DNA of 64,000 nt from Candidatus Woesearchaeota archaeon (GCA_018646625.1 JABGUJ010000001.1:503534-567533); one strand, 5' to 3'. Shown: positions 25,047 through 34,718, counted from the first letter of the stretch. Numbers and translations: made by a program. Notes: a model not told the origin generated them from the sequence alone.

Positions 25047-25898
25047 TTATGCAACCTCCAATACGTGCAATGTGTGAAACTCCGGGACTGTTTTTTGATC
25101 AAACCCTAACTCAATAGTATTTACAACACTAAACCCTTCTTTCTTAAATAAAGTATTCCAATTTTGAGGGGTTTGAAAATTGAATGGAACATTAACTTTG
25201 TTCTCTTCAAAATCGCTATAGTGGATAATCCTATTGTAAAAATGGTCGAAGAATATGTTGGCTAATCTTTGTTCCTCTTCTGACAAGGCTCCATATGCTT
25301 CTACACCATAAACTGACTCTATGATCAACACTCTGCCACCTTTCTTAGTAACTCTTCTGGCCTCTTCTAAAACTTGGACAGGATCATCGCTGTGGTGCAA
25401 GACTGTAAGTAACAACGTAGTGTCAAAACTACTATCTAAAAATGGGATTTTTTTATTCTGTTTAATTAATCCAAACGGTAAATTAATGTTGGAAATGTTT
25501 CCATGTTCATAAACATCAACAAGAATAACATCTCTTCCGTGGATGTCTTGCAGAATTTCTCCAACTTTTCCATCTCCACAACCCAAGTCCAGAACATCTC
25601 TCCCTTTAACATGGTTTTTTATTTGATTGAACATAAGTTGAGCACGATTACTAAGTTTTACAGGAATTCTTTGAGTCACTCGTTTTTTATCAAACATTAA
25701 GTGAACTTTCTTTTCATAATCTGAGATGTCTTGGTAAGTAGATGCGTTATTAATTGCAAAGTCCACCAATTCTTTAATCTCTTTTATTTCCAAATAAGTC
25801 AACACCTCTTTCAATGTTGTCTCAATATACTTTTTTACGTTACCATTCTTTAATATGGTTTTGATTTCAGGAATTTTGTTACCGAATGCGTTTTTCAT
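25047..25898 (-). CDS. SAM-dependent methyltransferase, first gene of inositol operon
   Basis: A 283-residue protein. The N-terminal ~85 residues are helical; the Rossmann core follows with VLDLGCGDGKVGEIL (motif I), DVILVDVYEH and TTLLLTVLHHSDDPV, then GGRVLIIESVYGVE. It resembles UbiE/Coq5-like methyltransferases of small molecules or lipids. The ATG at 25898 has GAGGTGG five bases upstream. It is directly followed by inositol-phosphate synthase and is divergent from a TrmB gene, so a polar-lipid role is possible but not shown. Confidence 0.87.
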   Translation of the reverse strand: MKNAFGNKIPEIKTILKNGNVKKYIETTLKEVLTYLEIKEIKELVDFAINNASTYQDISDYEKKVHLMFDKKRVTQRIPVKLSNRAQLMFNQIKNHVKGRDVLDLGCGDGKVGEILQDIHGRDVILVDVYEHGNISNINLPFGLIKQNKKIPFLDSSFDTTLLLTVLHHSDDPVQVLEEARRVTKKGGRVLIIESVYGVEAYGALSEEEQRLANIFFDHFYNRIIHYSDFEENKVNVPFNFQTPQNWNTLFKKEGFSVVNTIELGFDQKTVPEFHTLHVLEVA

Positions 25899-25945
25899 TT
25901 TCCACCTCAACAACTTTTTAGTTGTTACTTAACGGGTGTGACTAA

Positions 25946-26001
25946 AGTATATAAAGAATCTCTTCCCTTTAGGGGGGAGTAATGATAACCCCTTTAGGGG
26001 G
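25946..26001. promoter_or_regulatory. TATA box and twin CCCTTTAGGGG operators
   Basis: The TATA box AGTATATAAAGA (25946-25957) is followed by CCCTTTAGGGGGG (25965-25977) and CCCCTTTAGGGGG (25989-26001), 24 bp apart. These near-palindromes cover the expected start and leader of the TrmB gene and lie in the gap to the divergent inositol operon. G/C runs stand out sharply in AT-rich DNA. Confidence 0.75.
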
Positions 26002-26018
26002 ATATTGAACTTAACAAA

Positions 26019-26777
26019 ATGGATATTGAACCATTACGGAAGATAGGGCTCACGGAGGGCGAAATCAAGGTATATTTATCCTTAATCAGATTAGGTGAAA
26101 CAACATCTGGGCCGCTTGTGGATGAATCTGGAGTTTCTGTATCAAAAGTATATTCTATCTTGGATCGATTAGCGAAGAAAGGCTTAGTTAGTCATATTGT
26201 AAAAAGAAAAACGAAATACTTCCAAGCGGCAGATCCTAACCGGTTAGTTGTGTACATGCAAGAAAAAGAAGCAGAGTTGAAAGAACATGAAAAAAAGATA
26301 AAAGAAATGATTCCTCTTTTAGAACTTGAAGGTAATTCTGCAACAACTGCTGAGACTGCACAAATATTTGATGGTTTGAGAGGCATTCAAACTGCGAGAG
26401 AGAGAACTTTAAAAACAACAAAGAAAGGGGAAGACATGTGGATCATAGGCATTGCACGAACCCCCTACGAAGGAACCATGAATCCTTATTTTCAAGAATA
26501 TCATAAAAGAAGATACAAGAAAGGAATTAAATGTAGATATCTATTTAATGAATATGCTAGACGACCATTCGGAGAAACTTCTAAAGACTATCCTTTAAGC
26601 GAAGTACGTTACATGCCTGAGGGCTTAATCACCCATAGTTGGATGGAAATATATGCAGATACTGTGACCATCGGAATAAATAAAGGCAAATCATTTTCAA
26701 TTGTAATTCAGAATCACGAAGTAGCAAACTCTTTCAAAATCTATGCTCAACTTCTCTGGAGTATGGCCAAACCTTAA
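26019..26777 (+). CDS. TrmB family transcription regulator
   Basis: A 252-residue regulator. The N-terminal winged helix is LRKIGLTEGEIKVYLSLIRLG...VSKVYSILDRLAKKGLVSHI, followed by YFQAADPNRL and a coiled linker, then a ligand-binding domain of the sugar-sensing TrmB type. The divergent neighbours make inositol phosphate, so a sugar-phosphate or inositol ligand is plausible but inferred. Twin operators lie between its TATA box and ATG, consistent with autoregulation. Three further TrmB proteins are encoded in the window. Confidence 0.92.
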   Translation: MDIEPLRKIGLTEGEIKVYLSLIRLGETTSGPLVDESGVSVSKVYSILDRLAKKGLVSHIVKRKTKYFQAADPNRLVVYMQEKEAELKEHEKKIKEMIPLLELEGNSATTAETAQIFDGLRGIQTARERTLKTTKKGEDMWIIGIARTPYEGTMNPYFQEYHKRRYKKGIKCRYLFNEYARRPFGETSKDYPLSEVRYMPEGLITHSWMEIYADTVTIGINKGKSFSIVIQNHEVANSFKIYAQLLWSMAKP

Positions 26778-26932
26778 TCATTCTCTTCTTTAAATCTTTT
26801 ATAGTGTATACACTTTTCTTCACACTCTCCAGTAATGCAGCCTTTAGTTTCTTTTATTACTTCCCTCATCTTAACTGGTACACTGTCCTCTGTAAAGAAC
26901 ATACATCTCCCCATAAATTCACAAAATACCAT
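26774..26932 (-). CDS. Small cysteine-rich protein, 52 residues
   Basis: A short gene starting MVFCEFMGRCMFF and containing GCITGECEEKCIHYKRF, with Cys at 4, 10, 32, 37 and 41. The spacing suggests a zinc or iron-sulfur site. Its ATG follows the stop of the upstream basic protein after one base (TAAAATG), so it is translationally coupled. It overlaps the end of the convergent TrmB gene by 4 bp. No family recognised. Confidence 0.7.
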   Translation of the reverse strand: MVFCEFMGRCMFFTEDSVPVKMREVIKETKGCITGECEEKCIHYKRFKEEND

Positions 26933-26933
26933 T

Positions 26934-27935
26934 TTACCATGTATAATTTTCTAGATAACCGTCTCTTTGAAAGTTTGGATTAAATGTGGCATCATAATTT
27001 GTACTCGCTACCAAGTTCCAAAGAAATACTTCCATATGTGCTTTGTTCAATCTGCGTAAACTTCCATCTTCTGATTCCAACAAAACTTGACTTCTCAACT
27101 TTGAATAAAATTCTGCTATTCTTTTAGTTGGCAAAGGAAAAATCATTTGTCTCAACGGAACTTCATTTTTCTCGTGTTTTGCCATTCTATATGCTACTTC
27201 ATACATTGCCGCAACTTCATGTGCGCAAACTCTGTAAACATCAGAACCTTCTTGTGCATGTCTGCCTGTGAATCTTAATTCGCTAAACATTTTGGCACCG
27301 CAACAATGCTCTTGGTTCTCGTCTAAAGATTGTGATCTAAATCTGTACGGCGTAACAACTCTGTAAGGTGTATGGCCTGTTACTGGAACACCTTTCAGCA
27401 TTAATTTATATCTTCTAACTTTCTTTCTTCTTGATGGAACACTAACCAAAAAACTGCCACCATCTCTCGCCACTCTTGCAGCATCTGTATAATCTGCTTC
27501 AACATCAATTGATGTTGGAAAGTTGTGTGCATACGTAAACAACCTTGCACCTTCAAGAACTTCTACTAATGGTACAACTCTTTTTCTTTTATCATTTCCA
27601 TCTAATGGATTAAACGAATATCCTTTTTGATATCCTTTTCTAACATTATCAAACGCATCTTTTAATCTCTGCCGAGGACTTAATCTTAATCTAACACATT
27701 CATCTATACTTCTAAATCTTCGTGGTTTAACTTCCGGTCCATGTTTCTTAAACTTCTTTTCGCCACCCCAATGTTGGAATTGAAAAACATCTGCCGGTAC
27801 AACAAGAAACTGCTCAGCCCCTAATGCTTCAATCCTATCCACTAAATCCCTTTCTGCTCTAACTTCTTCTTTATCTTTCTTAATCTGAGCAACCGTTGCT
27901 TCTTTGAAATATGCTTTTTTTGGATAGTTCGCCAT
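26934..27935 (-). CDS. Basic protein of unknown function
   Basis: A 333-residue, Arg/Lys-rich soluble protein (for example PSRRKKVRRYKLMLKG) with a CC pair in QEHCCGAKM and a later CAHEVAAMYEVAY. The mixed helix and strand pattern and high positive charge suggest nucleic-acid binding, but I recognise no domain. The ATG at 27935 is preferred to GTG at 27941 because GGTGA overlaps the latter. The coupled Cys-rich small gene downstream is probably a partner. Confidence 0.75.
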   Translation of the reverse strand: MANYPKKAYFKEATVAQIKKDKEEVRAERDLVDRIEALGAEQFLVVPADVFQFQHWGGEKKFKKHGPEVKPRRFRSIDECVRLRLSPRQRLKDAFDNVRKGYQKGYSFNPLDGNDKRKRVVPLVEVLEGARLFTYAHNFPTSIDVEADYTDAARVARDGGSFLVSVPSRRKKVRRYKLMLKGVPVTGHTPYRVVTPYRFRSQSLDENQEHCCGAKMFSELRFTGRHAQEGSDVYRVCAHEVAAMYEVAYRMAKHEKNEVPLRQMIFPLPTKRIAEFYSKLRSQVLLESEDGSLRRLNKAHMEVFLWNLVASTNYDATFNPNFQRDGYLENYTW

Positions 27936-28125
27936 TTTCACCAGCTTCCGCTAAAACATCATTTTTAGAGAGTTTTAACGAATGTATTTACTTTATACGT
28001 GTTTTGCACATATTAATGCTCGTGGTGAGCTGCATCACCACACCTTGTGCGTCACTTAACAGTGGTAAAAACAGGGAAAGATTTATATACTACCTCTTCT
28101 AGTCTATATATAGGTGATAAAATCA

Positions 28126-30144
28126 ATGGTTTCTGCAAATGAACATCATAGGAACTTGTCTTCCGGCGCATATCGAAGGAATGTAGAAGAAGCAGAACCT
28201 AGGCGAGCCTCTAGAGTAATTTCCGCTGATGACGCAACTTACCGTTATGGCGATGATGACGCATTAGGCGCCGCAATGCAGCAAGCTTATCCTAATTCTC
28301 CTTCACTATCTAACAGAGTTGGTGGTTTCTTTGGTGGAATTGGTACTGGAGTATCAAATTGGTATCAAGATACGCGGTTCTACAAATGGCGACATCCCGA
28401 ACTTGCAAACGATGATGATCCTCAAAATATTGATGATGTGGTTAACGCGGCAGCGCAACCAGCTGAGGCAGCACAACAAACACCTGCGGAACAACCTCCT
28501 GCACCACAATCTATTGAACCCGGAGATGAAGCAGAAGATACTTCAGAAGAAGAAGGTTCAATAAGATACGAAAGCGCAGAACAAATTCCTAATCCTGGAA
28601 GAAATTATGAAGGCTTTTGGGAATTATCAGATTTTGACAGTGCTATCTCTAACTTCGGAATATATCTGCCACCTAAACTAGATAGTATGTTACGTCACAG
28701 GTTTCGTAGTCTTGCATTTACATCACTTGTTGGAACACAGAGAAGCGATTACAGAAAATTCAGAGATAGCGCAAAAGTTCGTTTTACTGGTGTATTGAAA
28801 CCTTTCCAATACGAAGGAAAAACAATTGATCCTAATGAAACTATTGAAGATTTCTTAGACACTGCCGATAGATTGCACACAATGATTTTTGAAGGCGCAC
28901 TTAATGCAGTAAGAAGAAGAGCAGGCCAACAAGGTTACGACGTAGAAAGTTATGATCAACAAGAAATAAAAGATATCGCAGGAGAACTTGACAGAGCATA
29001 CTTGCAAGCTTCTGACGTGGCAGTATGGGCTGAGAAACTTTCAGAGCGAGAGGGTTATGTTGGTGGTAAAGTTAGTAATAAAGTTAAAGCAAAGTTACGA
29101 GGAGTCTGTTTTTATGAAGATCCATCACAACTAAAGGAAAGAATTCTCCAAGCCAGAGAATATGTTTTGAATACTCTTGCCGAAGTAAATGACAATCACG
29201 AAGATCCAGGAACAAACTGGAAGATTATGGATTTTGTTAATACAATGTATAGATTTTTAGATGGTGCAATATCTATAGAACCTCTTGCAAGAAGTGCTTA
29301 TGAAAAAGTTGAGAGTTTAATAGAAGACTCACCTTTAAACGACGCGATTCAGAAATTAAATAAAGCATTAAAAAATCCGCAGGCAATCAAAGCAGGACTA
29401 TTTGATAAAATTGATTTGGGAACTAGAGATATTGATCCGGAACAATCACTAACCGACTTAATTGAATCTGCAGAAATAGCAAGAGGCGATGCACTATCCT
29501 TAGCATTAAACATCGTGAGAGAACGAGTAGTTAACAGAGCAGGCTATCATGCAGAGTCAAGAATAGATGATGAACTTAGAGATTACAGAGGAAAACTTGA
29601 AACAGTATTCGAACATGCAGAAGATGTTGCACATTGGTTGGCTGATGTTGAAGGCAGAACTGGTGCAAGAAACTGGACAATCAAAAAAGTCATTAGCAGA
29701 AAACTTAGAGCATATGGAGTGAACAATGCAATGAACCTACTTGATCAAATTCAGAATACGAGAGAACAGGTACTGAATACTTATGATAGAGTTGTTGGTA
29801 TTAGACCTGAGATTGTAGAAGAAGATGCAATATATCCTGATGAAGATCCTTGGGATGTTGGTCCTAGTAATGATGTTGTAGATGGAGAACTACTTACACC
29901 GGGAGATGAAGAACGACTAGAATTTGTATCTGGTTTATCTGATTCTCAAAACAACTCAGAACCAATTCAGGCCGAAGTGCTTCCAAGAGATTCAATACCT
30001 GATCCCTTTGATCCGGATTATCAAGCACCTGAAAGAGAACCTGTAGTTATTGACGTTACGCCAAGTTCTGATCCTGTAGATATATTTGAGGAAATAGTGC
30101 GAGATGTAGAACAAAGACAAAATGATGATAGAGGTAATAATTAA
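28126..30144 (+). CDS. Acidic helical protein with an internal duplication
   Basis: A 672-residue protein of unknown function. The N-terminal ~160 residues are low-complexity (Ala/Gln/Pro/Glu-rich) without a membrane span. Two related ~120-residue helical units follow at about 236-354 and 438-556, sharing GAL-x-x-VR-x-R...GY-x-x-ES, DVA-x-W and RE-x-VLNT. The tail is acidic and Pro-rich. The ATG at 28126 has GGTGAT eight bases upstream, and a TATA box (ATTTATATA) lies near 28080-28088. The next gene begins on the base after its stop, so it forms an operon with the transglutaminase-like membrane protein. Confidence 0.8.
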   Translation: MVSANEHHRNLSSGAYRRNVEEAEPRRASRVISADDATYRYGDDDALGAAMQQAYPNSPSLSNRVGGFFGGIGTGVSNWYQDTRFYKWRHPELANDDDPQNIDDVVNAAAQPAEAAQQTPAEQPPAPQSIEPGDEAEDTSEEEGSIRYESAEQIPNPGRNYEGFWELSDFDSAISNFGIYLPPKLDSMLRHRFRSLAFTSLVGTQRSDYRKFRDSAKVRFTGVLKPFQYEGKTIDPNETIEDFLDTADRLHTMIFEGALNAVRRRAGQQGYDVESYDQQEIKDIAGELDRAYLQASDVAVWAEKLSEREGYVGGKVSNKVKAKLRGVCFYEDPSQLKERILQAREYVLNTLAEVNDNHEDPGTNWKIMDFVNTMYRFLDGAISIEPLARSAYEKVESLIEDSPLNDAIQKLNKALKNPQAIKAGLFDKIDLGTRDIDPEQSLTDLIESAEIARGDALSLALNIVRERVVNRAGYHAESRIDDELRDYRGKLETVFEHAEDVAHWLADVEGRTGARNWTIKKVISRKLRAYGVNNAMNLLDQIQNTREQVLNTYDRVVGIRPEIVEEDAIYPDEDPWDVGPSNDVVDGELLTPGDEERLEFVSGLSDSQNNSEPIQAEVLPRDSIPDPFDPDYQAPEREPVVIDVTPSSDPVDIFEEIVRDVEQRQNDDRGNN

Positions 30145-31956
30145 ATGACACGTAATAATCCTAATAATCTAAGAAGAGGACACCCAGAAGCACAACCTAG
30201 AACGGCAGAAAGAGTTATCATGCCGCACGAAAGATATCCTGGACCTCAAGCAACACAATTTCAAAGTACACCTCCAAGATACAAACCTTCGTTTTGGGAT
30301 AAGCACGGCGATACTGTAGGAAAAGTTGGAGCTCTTGGTATTGCAGCCATAATTGGATTATATGGTTTTACAAGTTTATTCGCAGCAGATGTTACTTCAG
30401 AAGATCCTAGAGAACCTACTAAAGTTGCAGGTCCTCGAGTTCCAGGTCCCGTAGCTAAAGCATCAGAACCACCTGTTGCTCCTGAACCAGCACCTCCTAT
30501 CGCAACTCACGAACCTGACGTTACTGAAGCACCTGAAGTTATTAGTCCAGATCCTGATTTAGATGAAAGAGTTGCTGAAGCAGATCCAGAACCCGGAATT
30601 GTTCCAACAAGTCCTAATCCTTTAGCAAACTTACTTTACAATACTCACAGATTGAAAGATATTTTCTTATATAATGCAGTAATTGGAGACAACGAATTTG
30701 CATACACTAGTTTCATACCTCTTGGTACTGAACTAGAAGGCGCAGACGGAACTACTATTGACTTCGATGACGATTATTTCACATTTAAGGTTGCAATTGC
30801 AGGATCAAATAGACCTCTGCCTGAAAGGCTTCCGCCTAATTCTCCTGCAATTGAAGATTTTGCACAAGATCTTTCAACTTTTGTCAATAGATTAACAAGA
30901 TTCAACATTGACAATGAAGCAGATTTAGAAAGACTTGCAAATATGATTGCATTCAACTACAAATATTCTTTTGGCATTGATCTGGATACATCTAAAATTT
31001 CTTTTGAAGCTGATCCAGATACCAACGAATTCGCAGCAATAAAATATACTGGCGCAAATGCGAAAGTCGAGATAGAATACGAGGCTGCAGAATCAGTTGA
31101 TGTAGATGAAGCTGATCCTTACTTAGAGAGAACTCTTCCCGAATCTACAAGAACGGAAAGAGAAACACTTACAGATATTAATGGATTGCTACGGATTCCA
31201 TATTCTATGAATGAACAACACGTTCTTCTGATTGGAGCCAAAGATCTAAGAGTTTTAGAGAACATGGAACCATTCTCATACGAAATAGATGATCCGACAG
31301 TTAGTGTTCCAGAAGATTCTCCTGATGAGGTTGACTCTTTCAGATCGATTGAAATCGATTTTGGAATTCAAGACATCGTAGATTCCTATAACTTAGTTGA
31401 TCATGCTCAACCAAACAGCATACCTACTTCCGATGAAGAGGGGGCAGCGCATTTTATTAATCCTTTAAAGTATGTGTTTGCAACGAGAGACGCAAATTTA
31501 GGAGGGGTTGCAGATGCAATAACTGCTGGCCTAGAAAACAAAGTAGATCAAGCACAAGCTCTTTTAGACTTCACTCACACACTAGAATATGGTTCTTGTT
31601 ATCCTGCATATGCGAGAAATCCTATTGTGTCATTGGTAGGAGGGGCACGAGGTTGCGAGCTTGATGCAGTTGTAATGTATTCATCACTTTTAGCACAAAA
31701 AGGAATAGGTTCAATTCTTCTAGGCTATGAAAGCAGAACATTAGTGGCAGTTGAAGTGGCTCCTGAAGATGTAGATCCTGCTGTTGTGTTTAAATTACCT
31801 GGTGAAGACGAACGACAATTTGTTATTGTAGATCCAATATCTTATGGACCTGAATCTGTAATTGGTACAAATCATCTAACTGAGATGCCTGATGAAAATA
31901 TGCCTGCAGATCTAAATGCGCCTTATTATGTGTTTATGATAACTCCAGAACCTTAA
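30145..31956 (+). CDS. Membrane protein with C-terminal transglutaminase-like domain
   Basis: A 603-residue protein. A cytoplasmic-looking N-terminus is followed by one span (about 60-80: VGALGIAAIIGLYGFTSLFA), a Pro/Glu-rich linker and a large domain placed outside the cell. The C-terminal ~130 residues look like a transglutaminase core: GARGCELDAVVMYSSLLAQKG holds the Cys and FVIVDPIS the Asp, but where His is expected the sequence reads GYESRTLVAVEV. It may therefore be inactive or a binding module. It is in an operon with the duplicated helical protein. Confidence 0.75.
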   Translation: MTRNNPNNLRRGHPEAQPRTAERVIMPHERYPGPQATQFQSTPPRYKPSFWDKHGDTVGKVGALGIAAIIGLYGFTSLFAADVTSEDPREPTKVAGPRVPGPVAKASEPPVAPEPAPPIATHEPDVTEAPEVISPDPDLDERVAEADPEPGIVPTSPNPLANLLYNTHRLKDIFLYNAVIGDNEFAYTSFIPLGTELEGADGTTIDFDDDYFTFKVAIAGSNRPLPERLPPNSPAIEDFAQDLSTFVNRLTRFNIDNEADLERLANMIAFNYKYSFGIDLDTSKISFEADPDTNEFAAIKYTGANAKVEIEYEAAESVDVDEADPYLERTLPESTRTERETLTDINGLLRIPYSMNEQHVLLIGAKDLRVLENMEPFSYEIDDPTVSVPEDSPDEVDSFRSIEIDFGIQDIVDSYNLVDHAQPNSIPTSDEEGAAHFINPLKYVFATRDANLGGVADAITAGLENKVDQAQALLDFTHTLEYGSCYPAYARNPIVSLVGGARGCELDAVVMYSSLLAQKGIGSILLGYESRTLVAVEVAPEDVDPAVVFKLPGEDERQFVIVDPISYGPESVIGTNHLTEMPDENMPADLNAPYYVFMITPEP

Positions 31957-31990
31957 GTGGTGCGACTTCGTACCACAATATTTTTATACC
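31957..31990 (+). promoter_or_regulatory. Operator and TATA box of a TrmB gene
   Basis: The imperfect palindrome GTGGTGCGACTTCGTACCAC (31957-31976) begins right after the preceding stop codon and abuts the TATA box TTTTTATACC (31981-31990). The gene start at 32011 would be leaderless. Binding would block TBP/TFB access. Confidence 0.65.
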
Positions 31991-32010
31991 TTTATACTTA
32001 TTAATATTCT

Positions 32011-32739
32011 ATGGATCAAAAACATCTAGAAAGCACAGGATTAACCGCCGCAGAATCTAAAGTATATCTTATGCTTCTTGAACAAGGTGCCAGTCTAGCG
32101 GGAGTTATCTCGAGAAATACAGGAATACACCGAAGATCCGTATACGACGCTATTGAAAGACTAGTACAGAAGGGGCTTGTTTCTTACATTAAACAAAACA
32201 ACCGAAAATACTTTCAAGCAGCAAGCCCCGAAAGATTCTTAGAAATATTAAAAGAAAAAGAAGAGAACATAAAGAGTGTTTTACCAGAACTAAAACTTTT
32301 ACAGCAAATGTCCGAAGGTAAAAACGAAACTCTATTCTTTAGAGGAAGAACCGCACTAAGTACCGTTTTTGATGATCAAATAGAGAAAGAAGAAGACATT
32401 CTTGTATTCGGAACAACCCTTAAGTCATTTGATTATATGAAATACTACTTCCCCCATTATGACCGGAAAAGGGTTGAAAAAAAGATCAAAGTTAAACTCA
32501 TTCTCAACGAAGAAGATAGAGATTTATACCTCAAACTTAAACCAAAATTAACTGAAGCAAGATTCGTACCAAAAGAAGTTGTATCTCAAGTTGCTACTAA
32601 TGTCTATGGCAGAAATGTTGCCATCGTTAGCTGGCGTTTAGACAAAAACGATCCCGTGGCATTAATCATTAGACAAGATGAAATATCGGAGAGCTATAGA
32701 AGTTACTTCAATTTCATATGGAAGAGTGCAAAAAAATGA
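32011..32739 (+). CDS. TrmB family transcription regulator
   Basis: A 242-residue regulator with a winged helix (LTAAESKVYLMLLEQG...RRSVYDAIERLVQKGLVSYI), YFQAASPERFLEILKEKEE linker and C-terminal effector domain beginning ETLFFRGRTALSTVFDDQ. The following lipid-kinase-type gene starts within its stop codon (ATGA), so the two are co-translated. A palindrome upstream of its TATA box suggests autoregulation. The ligand is unknown. Confidence 0.92.
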   Translation: MDQKHLESTGLTAAESKVYLMLLEQGASLAGVISRNTGIHRRSVYDAIERLVQKGLVSYIKQNNRKYFQAASPERFLEILKEKEENIKSVLPELKLLQQMSEGKNETLFFRGRTALSTVFDDQIEKEEDILVFGTTLKSFDYMKYYFPHYDRKRVEKKIKVKLILNEEDRDLYLKLKPKLTEARFVPKEVVSQVATNVYGRNVAIVSWRLDKNDPVALIIRQDEISESYRSYFNFIWKSAKK

Positions 32740-33596
32740 AATACCTTCTAATTCTAAATCCAAACGCAGGATCTTCTCATAATTTCCTCAAGAATATTTT
32801 TGATCACTTCAAAGGTCATCTACTAGAGATAAAGAACACAACCGCACCCAAAGATGCAACTAAATATGCAAAAGCCGCCAAAGGCAAATATGATGTTGTA
32901 ATAGCAGCAGGCGGAGATGGAACTATTAATGAGGTTGTTAATGGTTTAGCTGGTTCAAAGAAGACAAAACTAGGTATTCTTCCTCTAGGAACTGAGAATG
33001 TTTTGGCAAAAGAACTACACGTTCCACTTAAACCCGAAGAGGCAATTAAAAGAATTATCAAAGGTAAGTCGAAGAAGTTTGATTTAGGATTGGCTAATAA
33101 AAGGTATTTTACGATGGTTGCGGGCATTGGTTTTGATGCGCAAGTAGCTGCTGATGTTCCATCTGATCTTAAGAAATTATTAGGCTCTTATGCATATCAT
33201 CTTACCGCCATTAGAACGTTTTTCACATTTATTCCATCAGAAATGGAAATAAAACTTGATAATCAAAAAATGTTAAGAAAAGGTTACATGGTCGTAGTCG
33301 GAAACATAAAACGTTATGGTTGGATCTTAGAATTAACAAAGCACGCAAAAGCTCAAGATGGATACTTAGATGTCTGTATATTCAAAAATAAAGATGTTTT
33401 TAACACAATGAAATATCTTGTATCTGCAACAACCACAAAAAACATACCAGATTTACCAAATGTCGAGTATTTTAAGGTTAAACAACTAACAGTCAAATCC
33501 AAAAAACCTGTTCTTGCCCACGTCGACTGCGAAGTATTAGGTAAAACACCCATAAAAATAAAAGTAGTGCCAAAGGCACTAGAAATAATATATTAA
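32736..33596 (+). CDS. YegS/diacylglycerol-kinase-type lipid kinase
   Basis: A 286-residue kinase-fold protein. It opens KYLLILNPNAGSSHNF, has the catalytic GGDGT motif in VIAAGGDGTINEVVNGL, then LGILPLGTENVLAKEL where the family has GT-x-N-x-x-A, and GIGFDAQV later. Members phosphorylate diacylglycerol, sphingosine or, in archaea, probably isoprenoid-glycerol lipids. The ATG at 32736 overlaps the TrmB stop (ATGA); an upstream ATG at 32718 is less likely. The regulator probably controls this gene. Confidence 0.9.
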   Translation: MKYLLILNPNAGSSHNFLKNIFDHFKGHLLEIKNTTAPKDATKYAKAAKGKYDVVIAAGGDGTINEVVNGLAGSKKTKLGILPLGTENVLAKELHVPLKPEEAIKRIIKGKSKKFDLGLANKRYFTMVAGIGFDAQVAADVPSDLKKLLGSYAYHLTAIRTFFTFIPSEMEIKLDNQKMLRKGYMVVVGNIKRYGWILELTKHAKAQDGYLDVCIFKNKDVFNTMKYLVSATTTKNIPDLPNVEYFKVKQLTVKSKKPVLAHVDCEVLGKTPIKIKVVPKALEIIY

Positions 33597-33598
33597 AT

Positions 33599-34681
33599 TT
33601 ATTCTCTAGGTTTTGGTTGAGAACCATAAATAGTCTCAAACATAACATATTGCGGACACTCTGGTCTTCTTTCACAACCAGGACACTTGTCCCTATACTT
33701 AGATTCCCAAGGATCTCCTTGACCTGTTGTTGCGCCAGCAAACAAATCAGCCATACTAAATCCCCTTGGTGGAACTCCTATATCATCAACTGGCAAATCA
33801 CCGAGATCAAATACCGCAGCACCTACCAAGTCGCCAAACACATCATCAAATGACGCATGTTCAAAACTCATTGAAGAGCCATCTTCACCCACACCAACAA
33901 TTCTGAACATAGAAGAGCCAAACTCTTCTGCCAGGCCTTGCATAAATGGATCGTAATCTCCACCTACTCGAGAATAAGCATACTTCAATACGTCAGATAC
34001 ATCAGCATAACGGGATGTATTTCTTACTACATAAACATTTTGCTCAGGATGTTCTGCGGCAACTTGTGTTTTATCATTAAAGTACGTAGGCCTAAGTCCT
34101 GTCTCAATCGTGAACTGACCTTCTAAAACTCTCAGAGGGTTGCTAGTAATTTCATGAATTGCATCATCCTGTGCTTCATAGTATACTTTTACTGTAGTAC
34201 TTCTAGGATCTTCAATTATTGGTTCGATTACTGTTGATTTCATTATGGCTTGCAAAAAAGATCTTTTACTTCCTGCTGCGATAAGATATGGTGCACCCAA
34301 CGATCTAACATCACTTTCTATTGCTTCTCCCAACCCAACACCTGCAAGATCTACTCTCTCTTGATCGGGATGATTTAGAACAGTTGGCGTAGTAGCAAAA
34401 GATTCTCCGCTAAATCCAACTGTACTTTCAAAAAGACCTTCATCTATCCAAACACCTCTCACGTCATTTTGTCCAGGGTTAAAATGAAATTCCACACCCA
34501 GATCTGAAACTTTAGCAGTTGCTTCTGCAACCAACTCATCAAGACCGACCGCATTAAAACGAGTAACATTGGCTTTTGCCAATCTGACCGCTTCAAGAAT
34601 TGTGTCAAGAGCATCATCTAACTTAGTAACATAATCTGTATCTCTTGGATCAAAATCGGAGATTATAGGTAATTCTGTCAT
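33599..34681 (-). CDS. Unknown protein with C-terminal CxxC pair, member A
   Basis: A 360-residue acidic soluble protein. The C-terminus has KCPGCERRPECP, a likely metal site. A central segment NTSRYADVSDVLKYA matches NESKYSDLNAVLSAA of the next gene upstream, so the two are distant paralogs. GGGAGG lies ten bases before the ATG. No family recognised. It converges with the lipid-kinase gene. Confidence 0.75.
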   Translation of the reverse strand: MTELPIISDFDPRDTDYVTKLDDALDTILEAVRLAKANVTRFNAVGLDELVAEATAKVSDLGVEFHFNPGQNDVRGVWIDEGLFESTVGFSGESFATTPTVLNHPDQERVDLAGVGLGEAIESDVRSLGAPYLIAAGSKRSFLQAIMKSTVIEPIIEDPRSTTVKVYYEAQDDAIHEITSNPLRVLEGQFTIETGLRPTYFNDKTQVAAEHPEQNVYVVRNTSRYADVSDVLKYAYSRVGGDYDPFMQGLAEEFGSSMFRIVGVGEDGSSMSFEHASFDDVFGDLVGAAVFDLGDLPVDDIGVPPRGFSMADLFAGATTGQGDPWESKYRDKCPGCERRPECPQYVMFETIYGSQPKPRE

Positions 34682-34718
34682 TTTCTACTTTCCTCCCAAT
34701 AACTAAAAAATAAAAAAA

